Below, in pieces: positions 1-8,317 of a DNA stretch of 64,000 nt. Location of the stretch: NCBI RefSeq assembly GCF_013408305.1, contig NZ_JACBZS010000001.1, forward strand, positions 1,922,001-1,986,000, in the 5' to 3' direction. The stretch is from Naumannella cuiyingiana. Its GTDB lineage: Bacteria > Actinomycetota > Actinomycetes > Propionibacteriales > Propionibacteriaceae. A program made the translations under genes and the position numbers. The notes beneath the pieces were generated by a model that made no database searches, was not told the origin of the DNA, and saw only the letters and a program-made list of their open reading frames with translations. Numbering within the stretch: the first letter of the stretch is position 1; each line of letters begins with the position of its first letter.

Positions 1-27
1 GCCATCGCCCGGCTGGTCCGCTCCTGA
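1..27 (+). CDS. C-terminal tail of a gene cut by the window edge
   Basis: An open frame runs in from the left edge and ends with TGA at 25-27, giving the tail AIARLVRS. It stops one base before the stop codon of the convergent next gene, so the spacing fits a genuine gene end. Too little is present to name a product. Confidence 0.4.
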   Translation, partial: AIARLVRS

Positions 28-28
28 C

Positions 29-682
29 TCAGGACTCCTCGGGCAGCCCCGCCAGCGCCTCGGCGATCGGGACGTCGCCGTCGTTGAACCGGATGGTACG
101 CCGGATGGTCCCCCGATCGCCCAGCGCGGCGACGATCACCCGGGCCACATTGCCGCGCGAGACCTCGCCCGCCGCGTCCCCGAGCTCGATCCGGCCGGTC
201 GGCTCCTGGGTGGTCAGCCGGCTCGGCCCGAGCACCGTCCAGTCCAGCCCGCTGGCCCGCAGGTGATCGTCGGCGCGGGCCTTGGCCTCGGCATAGAAGC
301 TGAACGGATTGTCGGCCGGAATGTCGTCGATTCCCGAGCCGAAATAGGACACCATCACATAACGCAGCGCGCCCGCCGCCTCCGCCGCGTCCATCGACCG
401 CTCCGCGGCATCCTGGTCGATCGCGATGGTGCGCTTCGGGTCACCGCCACCCGCGCCCGCGGACCAGACGACCGCATCCTGGCCGTCCAGCAGCGTGGTC
501 AGTCCTGCGGTGTCCAGCGTCTCGATGTCGGCGACCTCGGGCGCCGCGCCGGTCGCCGCCACCGCCTCGGCCTGGTCGGGATTGCGAATCACCGCGGTGA
601 CCCGGTAGCCGGCCTCGACCAGCAGCGGCGCCGCCAGTAGGGCGACCTTGCCGTGGCCGCCGATGATCATCACATTCGTCAT
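29..682 (-). CDS. NAD(P)-binding atypical short-chain dehydrogenase (NmrA/YwnB-like)
   Basis: This 217-residue protein has an N-terminal Rossmann dinucleotide-binding motif, MIIGGHGKVA at residues 5-14. It also has the segment YVMVSYFG near the middle and LDWTVLGPSRLT later, both typical of the atypical short-chain dehydrogenase family that includes YwnB and NmrA-like proteins. Members bind NAD(P) and act as small oxidoreductases or redox sensors; the substrate cannot be inferred. Its ATG overlaps the stop of the upstream esterase gene in an ATGA arrangement (679-682), so the two are probably cotranscribed and translationally coupled. Confidence 0.85.
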   Translation of the reverse strand: MTNVMIIGGHGKVALLAAPLLVEAGYRVTAVIRNPDQAEAVAATGAAPEVADIETLDTAGLTTLLDGQDAVVWSAGAGGGDPKRTIAIDQDAAERSMDAAEAAGALRYVMVSYFGSGIDDIPADNPFSFYAEAKARADDHLRASGLDWTVLGPSRLTTQEPTGRIELGDAAGEVSRGNVARVIVAALGDRGTIRRTIRFNDGDVPIAEALAGLPEES

Positions 683-1728
683 CGCGCATCTCCTGTCGAT
701 CCTGGGTCGGTCTCGATCCGTCCGGTCAGTGCGGTGCGCAGCCCGGCGATCATGCTCTGCCGGAAGTCGATCATGGTGGGCGCGTTGGGCACGAAGTCAT
801 CGGCGCCGTGGTACATCCCGGCCTCGATGATCAACTCCACCGGCACGCCGGCGTCCTGGAGGCGGCGGGCATAGTCGACGTCCTCGTCGAAGAACAGGTC
901 CAGGTCCCCGACGCCGATCCAGGCTGGCGGCAGCCCCGTCAGATCGGTACGCCGGGCCGCCGCGGCATACTCCGGGGCCTCGTCGGCTCGCGGTGGCCGG
1001 CCCAGATAGCTGGTCCAGGCGTAGGCGTTCGAGGTCGGGGTCCAGACGAAATTGCCGCGCCCGGAGTGATCATCGACCAGCACGGTGCGATCGTCGATCA
1101 TCGGGTAGATCAGGGCCTGGTAGGCGATCGGGGGCCCGCCGGCATCGTGGGCGCGCTGGGCCAGCGCGGCCGCCAACCCACCCCCGGCGCTTTGTCCGCC
1201 GACCGCGATCCGGTCCGGATCGATGCCAAGGGAGTCGGCATTGGTGTGCAGCCACTGCAGCGTCGCGAAGCAGTCGTCGAGCCCAGCGGGGAACGGGTGG
1301 TCCGGTGCGAGCCGATAGTCGGGCGCGACGACCAGCGCCCCGACCTCGGCGGCGATCCGCTCACAGATCGGCGCCGACTGCTCCGGCGTACCCATGATCG
1401 TGCCGCCGCCGTGCAGCCACAGCACCGCGGGGGACCGGCGGTCCCGTTCGGCCGGCTCGAAGGCCACCAGCTCGATCGGCGACCCGCCGTCGGATCGCGG
1501 GGCCGTCCGACGGTCGCGGCGAACGCCGAGGTCCGGTCCGGCCGGGCGGGGCAGCGGCAGGTTCCGCAGCAGGGTCAAAGTGGCGCGGTCGCCGACGGCG
1601 AGCGGCGGCCACAGGCCGGGCCCGCGCAGCTCGGGGTCGACGGCGTCGATCTCGCGGCGACGGCGGCTGGCGTAACGGCCGATCGCCCCGGCCGCGAGGC
1701 CGAGCGCGAGCAGGGCGGTGGGCTTCAT
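679..1728 (-). CDS. alpha/beta hydrolase fold esterase (hormone-sensitive lipase type)
   Basis: This protein of about 349 residues carries the oxyanion-hole motif HGGG at residues 106-109 and the nucleophile elbow GQSAG with Ser180, both hallmarks of the hormone-sensitive-lipase (family IV) esterases. Candidate acid and base residues lie in DEDVDY and MYHGADD near the C-terminus. The ATG at 1728 is preferred over an in-frame start 14 codons upstream because a GGAGGT ribosome-binding site lies six bases before it. The N-terminus (residues 1-20) is hydrophobic and may be a membrane anchor or weak signal. It is translationally coupled to the downstream NAD(P)-binding protein, suggesting a small two-gene unit. 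Confidence 0.87.
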   Translation of the reverse strand: MKPTALLALGLAAGAIGRYASRRRREIDAVDPELRGPGLWPPLAVGDRATLTLLRNLPLPRPAGPDLGVRRDRRTAPRSDGGSPIELVAFEPAERDRRSPAVLWLHGGGTIMGTPEQSAPICERIAAEVGALVVAPDYRLAPDHPFPAGLDDCFATLQWLHTNADSLGIDPDRIAVGGQSAGGGLAAALAQRAHDAGGPPIAYQALIYPMIDDRTVLVDDHSGRGNFVWTPTSNAYAWTSYLGRPPRADEAPEYAAAARRTDLTGLPPAWIGVGDLDLFFDEDVDYARRLQDAGVPVELIIEAGMYHGADDFVPNAPTMIDFRQSMIAGLRTALTGRIETDPGSTGDAR

Positions 1729-1878
1729 CCGATGACCTCCGGGACGGGTGTGCGGTCGGTGCGTTCCCACGGTATCCGCCCCGACGCGCGCCCGGATCGG
1801 GCGGTCAGCGCCTACACTGCGAACACTTGATCACCGAGCCTGGCGTCCTGACCCGAGTCGACCGAAGGAGTTCCCGAG

Positions 1879-2205
1879 ATGATCTTCATCACCGCACGAT
1901 TCCCCGTGCAGCCCAAGTACGCCGACGACTGGCCCGACCTGTCGCGCGCCTTCACCGAGGCCACCCGCGCCGAGGATGGCTGTCTGTGGTTCTTCTGGTC
2001 GCGCGAGGTCGACGATCCGCACTCCTATGTGCTGGTCGAGGCGTTCCGGGACGGCGAAGCCGGCGCCGCGCACGTCAATTCCGAACACTTCAGGCGGGCC
2101 ACCGAGGACCTGCCGCGCTACCTCGCCGCGACGCCCAAGATCATCAACGCCGAGGTCGACGGCACGGACTGGTCCGAGCTCGGCGAGCTGGCCGTCCGCG
2201 ACTGA
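1879..2205 (+). CDS. antibiotic biosynthesis monooxygenase (ABM) domain protein
   Basis: This 108-residue protein matches the ABM dimeric ferredoxin-like fold, with the FITARFPVQP opening strand, the GCLWFFWSREVDDP middle and the VLVEAFRDGEAGAAH segment. Relatives include YgiN-type quinol monooxygenases and small heme-independent oxygenases; the substrate is not predictable. A clear GAAGGAG ribosome-binding site precedes the ATG, and a TACACT -10-like hexamer lies at 1813-1818. The gene stands alone, and its stop lies one base from the stop of the convergent DUF5996 gene. Confidence 0.85.
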   Translation: MIFITARFPVQPKYADDWPDLSRAFTEATRAEDGCLWFFWSREVDDPHSYVLVEAFRDGEAGAAHVNSEHFRRATEDLPRYLAATPKIINAEVDGTDWSELGELAVRD

Positions 2206-2206
2206 C

Positions 2207-3139
2207 TCAGCTGCCGAGGATCTTGTTGTCCAGCCGGAACGGGTTGACGTCGAGCAGCTTGCGATCCCACTTGGCCAGCGTCGCTTCGGCCTGATAGCTG
2301 GTGTTCAGGAAGGCGAGCAGCGCGGCGTCGGGGTCGGCGCTGCGGCGTACCTCGTCATAGGGCAGGATCCACTCCCCGAGTTGATCATCGAAGTAGCCGG
2401 GCGCCACCGCGGCCTCGGCGTACCCGTCCGGCGTCGGATAGGAGTAGGCATAGAAGGAGCCCTCCGCCGACCCGCCCGGCCAGAAACCGGCGGCCGCATT
2501 CTCCCGCGACTCGGCCTCCGCCATCACCCACGGCGGGCAGTTCGGCGGGCCGGGCGAGGTGTGCGGCGGTGCGGTACGCCCGGAGTAGCGCGTGCAGGAC
2601 AGATCCATCGAGCCCCAGAACACCTGCACCGGGCTGTCCTTGCCGGCGAACCCGGCCCGCCACAGGCTGAACACCCGGTCCGCGGCGAGCAGTTGCCGCC
2701 ACCACAGGTTGACCGCCTGTGCGTCGTAGCTGTGGTGCTCGGTGTCCTGGGCGAACGGGATCGCCGGGCTCACTTCGTTCGGGCGCGGGTCGATGTCGCA
2801 GCCGATGCCGAGGTCGCCCATCGCCTGCTGCACCTCGGCGAAGAACTGTGCCACCGACTTCGGCTCGAGCTTGATCGAACGCTGCCCACCGCTGGTGTCC
2901 CGGATGATCAACTGGTGGTCCACGAAGTCGAACTCGGTGTCGAAGTCCTGGCCGGGCCCGCGCGCGATCCGGGTCCGCAGCCCGCGCGCCGACACCTCGA
3001 AGGTGACATTCCACCAGTGGTTGATCAACGGGGTGGAGACCATCTGCACCTTGCCGATGATCTGTAGCCACATGTGCAGCGTCTCGCGGGTGTCGGTCCA
3101 GTCGTCCACCCGCAGTGCGGGCCAGGATGTCGGGCTCAT
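2207..3139 (-). CDS. DUF5996 family protein
   Basis: The protein is about 310 residues, begins MSPTSWPALRVDDW and continues with the TLHMWLQIIGKVQ segment typical of the DUF5996 family. Its later GSFYAYSYPTPDG and EWILPYDEVRRS segments are also family-like. The family is common in actinobacteria and has no assigned biochemical function. The ATG at 3139 is chosen because GAGGAGG lies five bases upstream; an upstream in-frame start at 3175 lacks such a site. No membrane segment or signal peptide is seen. Confidence 0.85.
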   Translation of the reverse strand: MSPTSWPALRVDDWTDTRETLHMWLQIIGKVQMVSTPLINHWWNVTFEVSARGLRTRIARGPGQDFDTEFDFVDHQLIIRDTSGGQRSIKLEPKSVAQFFAEVQQAMGDLGIGCDIDPRPNEVSPAIPFAQDTEHHSYDAQAVNLWWRQLLAADRVFSLWRAGFAGKDSPVQVFWGSMDLSCTRYSGRTAPPHTSPGPPNCPPWVMAEAESRENAAAGFWPGGSAEGSFYAYSYPTPDGYAEAAVAPGYFDDQLGEWILPYDEVRRSADPDAALLAFLNTSYQAEATLAKWDRKLLDVNPFRLDNKILGS

Positions 3140-3191
3140 CGGTGCCTCCTCGCGTGCCGTGGCCCAGCCTTGCACGCGCCCGGCGGTCCGA

Positions 3192-3728
3192 CTAGCCCCG
3201 GTCGGTGGCGAGCAGCCCGTAGACGAACGTGTCGGTCCACTCGCCCTTGGCGAACCAGTCGTGGCGCAGATGCGCCTCGCGGGTCATCCCGAGCCGCTCG
3301 CACAGCCGCGCCGACGCGGCGTTGCGCGCGTCCATCTGGGCCACCACCCGGAGCAGGCCGAGGTCGTCGAAGGCGTGGTCGAGCACGGCCCGGGCCGCCT
3401 CCGTGGCGTACCCGCGGCCGGCGAATCGTGGGTTGAACGCCCAGCCGATCTCCGCCTTGCGCCGGGTGTCGTCGGTCAGCCAGAGCGCGATGTCGCCGAC
3501 CACCGTGCCGTCGGCCTCGGCGACCAGCGCCAGTGCCGTCCCGTCGTCGGCGAACCCGGTGCGTTCGACCCGCTGGGCCACCTTCTTCGGCGCGGTGCGC
3601 ACGGTCCAGGGGCCCTCGAGCAGGTAGCGAGCGACCCCCGGCTCGCCGTAGTAGGCGAGCAGCGCGTCGGTGTCGCTCAGCCGGTGCAGCCGCAGCCGCA
3701 GCCGGGCCGTGTGCAGTTCGGTCGCCAC
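3192..3728 (-). CDS. GNAT family N-acetyltransferase (RimJ/RimL-like)
   Basis: This 178-residue protein has a GNAT fold. It opens with TARLRLR, has a substrate region around EIGWAFNPRF, and carries the acetyl-CoA-binding pattern GRGYATEA followed by NAASARLCERLGM. That layout matches the RimJ/RimL branch, which acetylates protein N-termini or small amines. A GTG start at 3728 is inferred because the family normally begins just before the TARLRLR strand; the frame is open far upstream but that part has no family similarity. Confidence 0.82.
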   Translation of the reverse strand: MATELHTARLRLRLHRLSDTDALLAYYGEPGVARYLLEGPWTVRTAPKKVAQRVERTGFADDGTALALVAEADGTVVGDIALWLTDDTRRKAEIGWAFNPRFAGRGYATEAARAVLDHAFDDLGLLRVVAQMDARNAASARLCERLGMTREAHLRHDWFAKGEWTDTFVYGLLATDRG

Positions 3729-3794
3729 CGGCCCAGCCTCGCATGCCGGGCCGACACTCGCCCGCGGACTCTCGGCCGCCCTATCGTCGGCCGG

Positions 3795-4205
3795 GTGAGC
3801 AGCGACGCAGAGTCCCGTGCCCGGCTGGCCGCGGCCGCGCGGGCGCGGGAGGCCGAGCGCGCGCAGCAGTTGATCGACACCTTCGTGGCGCGACTGCGCG
3901 CCGCCACGATTGCGCCGGAGCCCCTGCGGGCCCGGCTGCTGGACGGTACGCGGGTGCGTACCGACGCGCGTGGCTGGTACCTGAAGACCGACAAATCGCT
4001 GGCCATCGGCGCCGGCGGACAGTTCTACGTGCTGACCGTGCCGGGCGGGTGGCGCGAGCGGCTGCGCGGGGTACGCCTGCTGCCGACCGACCCGCCGCTG
4101 GTCGTCTCGGCCGGTGCCCGCGACGGCCAGACCGGCGATCTGACGGGATTCCTGCAGCGGGCGCTGGACCGGTACGCCGAACCACCGCCCGCCCGCGACC
4201 GCTGA
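3795..4205 (+). CDS. hypothetical protein, possible leaderless gene
   Basis: This 136-residue protein of unknown function has an Ala/Arg-rich helical N-terminus (residues 1-40). It is followed by a compact region with WYLKTDKSLAIG and GGQFYVLTVPGGW that looks like a small beta-rich domain. The frame is open far upstream, but TATCGT at 3782-3787 lies exactly seven bases before a GTG, which suggests a leaderless start there. I do not recognise the family, although similar short proteins are common in actinobacteria. Confidence 0.6.
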   Translation: MSSDAESRARLAAAARAREAERAQQLIDTFVARLRAATIAPEPLRARLLDGTRVRTDARGWYLKTDKSLAIGAGGQFYVLTVPGGWRERLRGVRLLPTDPPLVVSAGARDGQTGDLTGFLQRALDRYAEPPPARDR

Positions 4206-4266
4206 GCGCCATCGGGCAGACTGGGGCGTGCGGGCCGGGCCGGTCCGCAGGCGCGAGGAGGTGGCC

Positions 4267-5415
4267 GTGGATCCATTTGCACTGTCCGGTGTCGGGCTGA
4301 TCATCATCATCGTGCTGGTGGCGTTGATCTTGCTCCGGGCAACGGCATTCTTCACCGTGCGCACCCAGGAGAACGTGATCGTCGAACGGTTCGGCAAGTT
4401 CGTCCGGGTCGCCCGGCCGGGCCTGAACTTCAAGGTCCCCTTCATCGAGTCGACCACCAAGCCGATCTCGCTGCGGGTGCAACAGCTCGAGGTCAACATC
4501 GAGTCCAAGACCAAGGACAATGTGTTCGTCACGGTGCCGGTCGCGGTGCAGTACGTCATCCCCGAGTCGAACGTGCGCGATGCGTACTACCGGCTGTCCG
4601 ATCCGACCGCGCAGATCCGGTCCTATGTCTTCGATGTCGTCCGCTCGGCGCTGTCCGGGCTGAATCTCGATCAGGCCTTCGAGTCCAAGGACGACATCGC
4701 GACATCGGTCGAGCGGACCCTGTCGGCGCAGATGCGCGAGTACGGCTTCGAGATCGCCAACACCCTGGTCACCGACATCTCGCCCGATCAGCGGGTGCGC
4801 GACTCGATGAACTCGATCAACGCGGCGCAGCGCGACCGGGTCGCGGCGCAGTCGCTGGCGGAGGCGGACAAGATCAAGCGGGTCACCCAGGCCGAGGCCG
4901 AGGCGGAGGCCAAGCGGCTGCAGGGCGTCGGTGTCGCCGCGCAGCGCAAGGCGATCGCCGAGGGCATCGCCGAGCAGTACGAGATGCTGCGCCGCGTCGG
5001 CATCGAGGCGACCGCGGAGCAGTTGTTGTTGATGACGCAGTACTTCGACACCATGCAGGACGTCGCCCGCAACGGCCGGTCGAATGTGCTCTACCTTCCG
5101 TCCAATCCGGGTGCGGTCGGCGGCATGTTCGAGGAGATCCGCAACGCGCTGCTGCAGTCCAAGGGCGCGGAGCCGGCCTTCGAGGATGCGGTACGCGAGG
5201 GACGCCGCCCGGACGAGGGGCCCGAGGGTGGTAGTACCGCCGTCGGGCGGCCCGCGCCCCCGCCGCCACCGCGGCCCGCCCCGCGCCCCCAGCTCCCGGA
5301 CGCCCCGCGGCACGCCCAGCCGGCGCTGAGCGAGGAGCAACAGCAGCTCTTCGACCGGGCCCGCGGCCTCGCCGAGCGGTTCACCGGCCGCCGCGGGCGC
5401 GACGACGAGTCCTGA
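4267..5415 (+). CDS. SPFH/Band 7 (stomatin-prohibitin, QmcA-like) membrane protein
   Basis: The 382-residue protein has one N-terminal transmembrane segment (residues 8-25) and an SPFH domain opening with TVRTQENVIVERFGKFVRV. A long Ala/Glu coiled coil follows (AEADKIKRVTQAEAEAEAKRLQG), then a proline-rich stretch and a charged C-terminus. SPFH proteins form large membrane-bound oligomers at microdomains and influence protease access or membrane fluidity. GTG at 4267 is chosen because GAGGAGG lies five to six bases upstream. A usual partner, an NfeD-type protein, is not adjacent. Confidence 0.9.
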   Translation: MDPFALSGVGLIIIIVLVALILLRATAFFTVRTQENVIVERFGKFVRVARPGLNFKVPFIESTTKPISLRVQQLEVNIESKTKDNVFVTVPVAVQYVIPESNVRDAYYRLSDPTAQIRSYVFDVVRSALSGLNLDQAFESKDDIATSVERTLSAQMREYGFEIANTLVTDISPDQRVRDSMNSINAAQRDRVAAQSLAEADKIKRVTQAEAEAEAKRLQGVGVAAQRKAIAEGIAEQYEMLRRVGIEATAEQLLLMTQYFDTMQDVARNGRSNVLYLPSNPGAVGGMFEEIRNALLQSKGAEPAFEDAVREGRRPDEGPEGGSTAVGRPAPPPPPRPAPRPQLPDAPRHAQPALSEEQQQLFDRARGLAERFTGRRGRDDES

Positions 5416-5501
5416 CCCGGGTGCGTGCGCAACTGACCTGTCGGGGCGGTTGGCGCGGGCTCGGCCTTGGGTCCTCACCGGCGCACGCGCATTCTTGGAG
5501 G

Positions 5502-6098
5502 ATGATCCCTTCCAGCCGGGCTCCGGCCGACCTGGTGCTCCTCGGCGGCGTACCCGGTGCCGGGAAGTCGACCGCGTTGCGGGCGCTCGCCGCGCGGCGC
5601 GGTGATCTGCGGATCCTCGACAGCGAGCAGACCCGCGCCCGGTTGGCGGCCGGGCTCCGGCACGGCCTGGCGTACCGCTACTACCGGCCGCTGGTGCATC
5701 TGTTGCACCACCTGGCGGTGCTGGCCCGGGTGCTGATCGGACCCCGCGCGCGGCTCGTCGTGCACGATCCGGGTACGCGCGGATGGACCCGGCGGTTGCT
5801 GCTGCGGATCGCCCGGTGGCGGGGCTGGACACCGTCGGTGGTGTTCATCGACGTGGCGCGCTCCGACGCGCTGGCGGGCCAGGTGGCGCGGCAGCGGATG
5901 GTCCGGGCGGGCGCATTCGATCGACACTGGGCGACCTGGTCCGGGCTGCGGGTCGGCGCGGTCGCGGGGGTCCTGGCCGATGAGCCGTGGCGGGCGGTGC
6001 GCGTGGCGGATCGTCGCGGGGCGGTGCGCGCGCTGCTGGGCGAGTTCGGGTTGACCGGTGCCGGTGCGGGGCCGGTCGTCCCGGCGCTCGCAGCCTGA
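5502..6098 (+). CDS. P-loop ATP-binding protein (kinase-like AAA)
   Basis: This protein of about 198 residues has a strong Walker A motif, GGVPGAGKST, near residue 15 and an Arg-rich helical remainder. A segment LVVHDPGTRGW could hold the second nucleotide-contacting strand, and VVFIDVARSDAL follows. The layout resembles zeta-toxin or polynucleotide-kinase-like P-loop proteins, but the substrate is unknown. The ATG at 5502 has TGGAGG immediately upstream; an earlier in-frame start at 5421 gives a sequence without family character. Confidence 0.75.
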   Translation: MIPSSRAPADLVLLGGVPGAGKSTALRALAARRGDLRILDSEQTRARLAAGLRHGLAYRYYRPLVHLLHHLAVLARVLIGPRARLVVHDPGTRGWTRRLLLRIARWRGWTPSVVFIDVARSDALAGQVARQRMVRAGAFDRHWATWSGLRVGAVAGVLADEPWRAVRVADRRGAVRALLGEFGLTGAGAGPVVPALAA

Positions 6099-6101
6099 TT
6101 C

Positions 6102-6461
6102 TCAGCGGGTACGCGAGGCGCAGGCGACACAGCGGGTCGCCGCCGGGCGGGCGCGCAGCCGGTCGCGGGGGATGGGCTCGCCGCAACCGGCGCAGATCCC
6201 GTAGCTGCCGTCGGCGAGCCGGGCCAGCGCGGCATCGACCTCCGCGATCTCGCGGAGTTCCTTGCGCTGCAGGCCGTCCAGAAGCTGCCAGCCGGCGGAC
6301 AGGGTGGAGCCCTCGAGATCGTGCTCGTCGTCATACTCGGCGTCGCGGTCGGAGCGGATCCGCTCGGTCTCGTCGGCGTGCGATTCCAGCAGTGCCCGTA
6401 GCGCGGCTCGCCGCTCGGCCAGCGCGGCGCGGATCTCGTCGTCGAAGGTCGTCGCCGGCAT
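6102..6461 (-). CDS. TraR/DksA family zinc-finger protein
   Basis: The protein is 119 residues, with a coiled-coil N-terminal half and a C-terminal C4 zinc finger formed by Cys90, Cys93, Cys111 and Cys114. DksA-type proteins reach through the RNA polymerase secondary channel; the actinobacterial short forms (RbpA-independent) are thought to tune transcription. The hexamer TAGGCT at 6468-6473 read on the minus strand lies six bases before the ATG, so the mRNA is probably leaderless. The gene converges on the P-loop gene, with three bases between their ends. Confidence 0.88.
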   Translation of the reverse strand: MPATTFDDEIRAALAERRAALRALLESHADETERIRSDRDAEYDDEHDLEGSTLSAGWQLLDGLQRKELREIAEVDAALARLADGSYGICAGCGEPIPRDRLRARPAATRCVACASRTR

Positions 6462-6551
6462 CTGTTCAGCCTAGTCCGGGCCGCGTCCGACCGGTGAGCG
6501 TCGACACTGTCAGGATGGTGGTCACAGCGCCGATCGGCCGGGAGGACGCCC

Positions 6552-6881
6552 ATGACCGAGATCAGGATTCCGGAGCCCGTCGCCTCGTTCGTCGAGGTGG
6601 TCAACCGCCACGACCCGGATGCGTTCCTCGACGCGTTCACCGAGACCGGCTACGTCGACGACTGGGGGCGGACATTCGCCGGGCGCGAGGCGATCCGGGG
6701 CTGGAGTGATGTGGAGTTCATCGGCGCCCGCGGCACGATGACCCCGCAGCGCGTCGATGTCGACGGTGACACCGTCACCGTGATCGCCGACTGGCGCAGC
6801 AGCCACGCCAACGGCCTGTCGAGCTTCGCGTTCGTGACCGACGGCGACAAGATCGTCTCGATGACGATCCGCGAAGGCTAG
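6552..6881 (+). CDS. NTF2-like / SnoaL-like nuclear transport factor 2 family protein
   Basis: The 109-residue protein has the cone-shaped NTF2 fold signature: a helix with FVEVVNRHDPDAFLDAF, then ETGYVDDWGRTFAGREAI and a series of beta strands ending IVSMTIREG. Such proteins are small-molecule isomerases, hydrolases or binding proteins; no specific substrate is suggested. A GGGAGGA ribosome-binding site precedes the ATG. A possibly cotranscribed gene starts nine bases after its stop. Confidence 0.85.
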   Translation: MTEIRIPEPVASFVEVVNRHDPDAFLDAFTETGYVDDWGRTFAGREAIRGWSDVEFIGARGTMTPQRVDVDGDTVTVIADWRSSHANGLSSFAFVTDGDKIVSMTIREG

Positions 6882-6889
6882 GACGCGAA

Positions 6890-7474
6890 TTGTCCTACGT
6901 TGAACTCGCGACGGCCGGGCAACGCGCTTTCGCGGCCACAGGTGCCCAGGAGCTGGGCCTGGTGGTGCCGTGGACTCCGTTGTGGACCACCCGCGACGTG
7001 CTCTCGCACCTGGTCGACAACGCGGAGCGCGCGATCTCAGGCGTGACGGGACCGCCGAGTGCGGATGAGGCCAATGAAGCCGTCGAGGCCTTGCAGGATG
7101 CCTCCGTGGCTCAGCTCGTCCAGCGGTGGCGAGACGTCACCCACGCGGTGCCCTCGGCGCCGGCCGGACCGTCCCCGGAATGGGATGTGGCCGTGCACCT
7201 TGCGGATGTCTTCGAGGTATGGGGCCGGCCGGCCCTCGGTGCCGCCCTGTGGGCGCCGACGTTGATCTCGGCGCTGACCTTTCTCGAGCGGGCGGGGCGA
7301 CTTCAGTGCACGGTGGTCGGTGAGTCGGGGTCGTTCGGTGACGGCGCCGAGTTGGCCGCGGTGAGCGACTACGAACTGTTTCGCGCGCTGTTCGGGCGGC
7401 GCCACGATGTCATCGACTCCGTGGTGGCCCGTGGCGACCCTGCTGTGCTGCGTTCGCTCGCCTTCTTCGGGTGA
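6890..7474 (+). CDS. maleylpyruvate isomerase N-terminal (MDMPI) family protein
   Basis: The 194-residue protein has the DinB-like MDMPI helical bundle: a WTTRDVLSHLVDNAERAI helix with the metal-binding-type His, and EWDVAVHLADVFEVWG with another His. Founding members are mycothiol-dependent maleylpyruvate isomerases, but most actinobacterial homologues are uncharacterised thiol- or metal-dependent enzymes. A TTG start is used, with its frame beginning nine bases after the NTF2-like gene. No ribosome-binding site is obvious, so coupling to the upstream gene is likely. Confidence 0.8.
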   Translation: MSYVELATAGQRAFAATGAQELGLVVPWTPLWTTRDVLSHLVDNAERAISGVTGPPSADEANEAVEALQDASVAQLVQRWRDVTHAVPSAPAGPSPEWDVAVHLADVFEVWGRPALGAALWAPTLISALTFLERAGRLQCTVVGESGSFGDGAELAAVSDYELFRALFGRRHDVIDSVVARGDPAVLRSLAFFG

Positions 7475-7481
7475 CTGCGGC

Positions 7482-8150
7482 TCAGCGCTGCAGCGGCGTA
7501 CAGATGCAGGAGCGGTTGCCGTCGGCGTCGGCGACCACCCAGTACGCGGGGGCGGCCGCGTCGCTGACCAGCGTCCCGCCCGCGTCCAGCACCGCCTGCA
7601 GGCGCCGCTCGCCGTCGTCGTGCGGGACCCAGACGTCGAGATGCCAGCGCTGTTCGTGATCGTGGTCGGGCAGCTCGGGCCCGCCGGCGTCGGCCGGCTG
7701 GAACCAGATCGCCGGCGACTGCCCGCTCGGGTCGAACGGCTCGCCGTCGCGTACCTCGCCCCGCAACAGCGCTGCGTAGAACGGCGCCAACCGCTCGCCG
7801 TCGGCGGTGTCCAGGCCGGGCTCGAACTGGCTCAGGCCGCTGGTGTCTGCCTCGATCCCCGCCTCGGCGGCAAAGCCGCTGATCGTGCGAGCCAGGTCGA
7901 TGTCGCGGGAGGTGATCGCGCCGACATCGTGGCTGACCAGCGTGACGATCACCTCGGGATAGGTCAGCGAGATGTCCGGGTGATGATCGGCCGCCTCGGC
8001 CGCCGCGCCGATCCGGTCCACCAGCGCCAGGCCGGTCGCGAAATCGCCGGTCCGGAACCGGGCGCGCAACACGTTGAGCACCTGGCGCCAGTCCGGCAGG
8101 TCCGCAGCCAGCACGTCGTCGTGGGAGAGTCGCTGCTTCGGGTCGGTCAT
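7482..8150 (-). CDS. pterin-4a-carbinolamine dehydratase domain fused to a VOC (glyoxalase-like) domain
   Basis: In this 222-residue protein residues 1-100 match 4a-hydroxytetrahydrobiopterin dehydratase, with the characteristic ADHHPDISLTYPEVIVTLVSHD segment carrying the paired histidines and proline. Residues 105-222 form a VOC-superfamily domain (LAPFYAALLRG, IWFQPAD, WHLDVWVP). The dehydratase dehydrates a pterin carbinolamine; the role of the VOC half is unknown. The same fusion recurs in actinobacteria, so it is likely intact rather than a sequencing artefact. Confidence 0.88.
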   Translation of the reverse strand: MTDPKQRLSHDDVLAADLPDWRQVLNVLRARFRTGDFATGLALVDRIGAAAEAADHHPDISLTYPEVIVTLVSHDVGAITSRDIDLARTISGFAAEAGIEADTSGLSQFEPGLDTADGERLAPFYAALLRGEVRDGEPFDPSGQSPAIWFQPADAGGPELPDHDHEQRWHLDVWVPHDDGERRLQAVLDAGGTLVSDAAAPAYWVVADADGNRSCICTPLQR

Positions 8151-8317
8151 GGTCCCACTGTGTCACCCGGCACCGACCGTGCCCGGGTGTCCGGTCGATC
8201 TCCCGCACCTTTCTGGCTGGGAGCTCTGCGTCCTTACCGCAGAATCCCGCCGCCAAGCGGTTCTGGAATCGGGACCGAGTGCTCCCGGCCGGGAAAGTGC
8301 GGATCCAGGGGTCGCGA

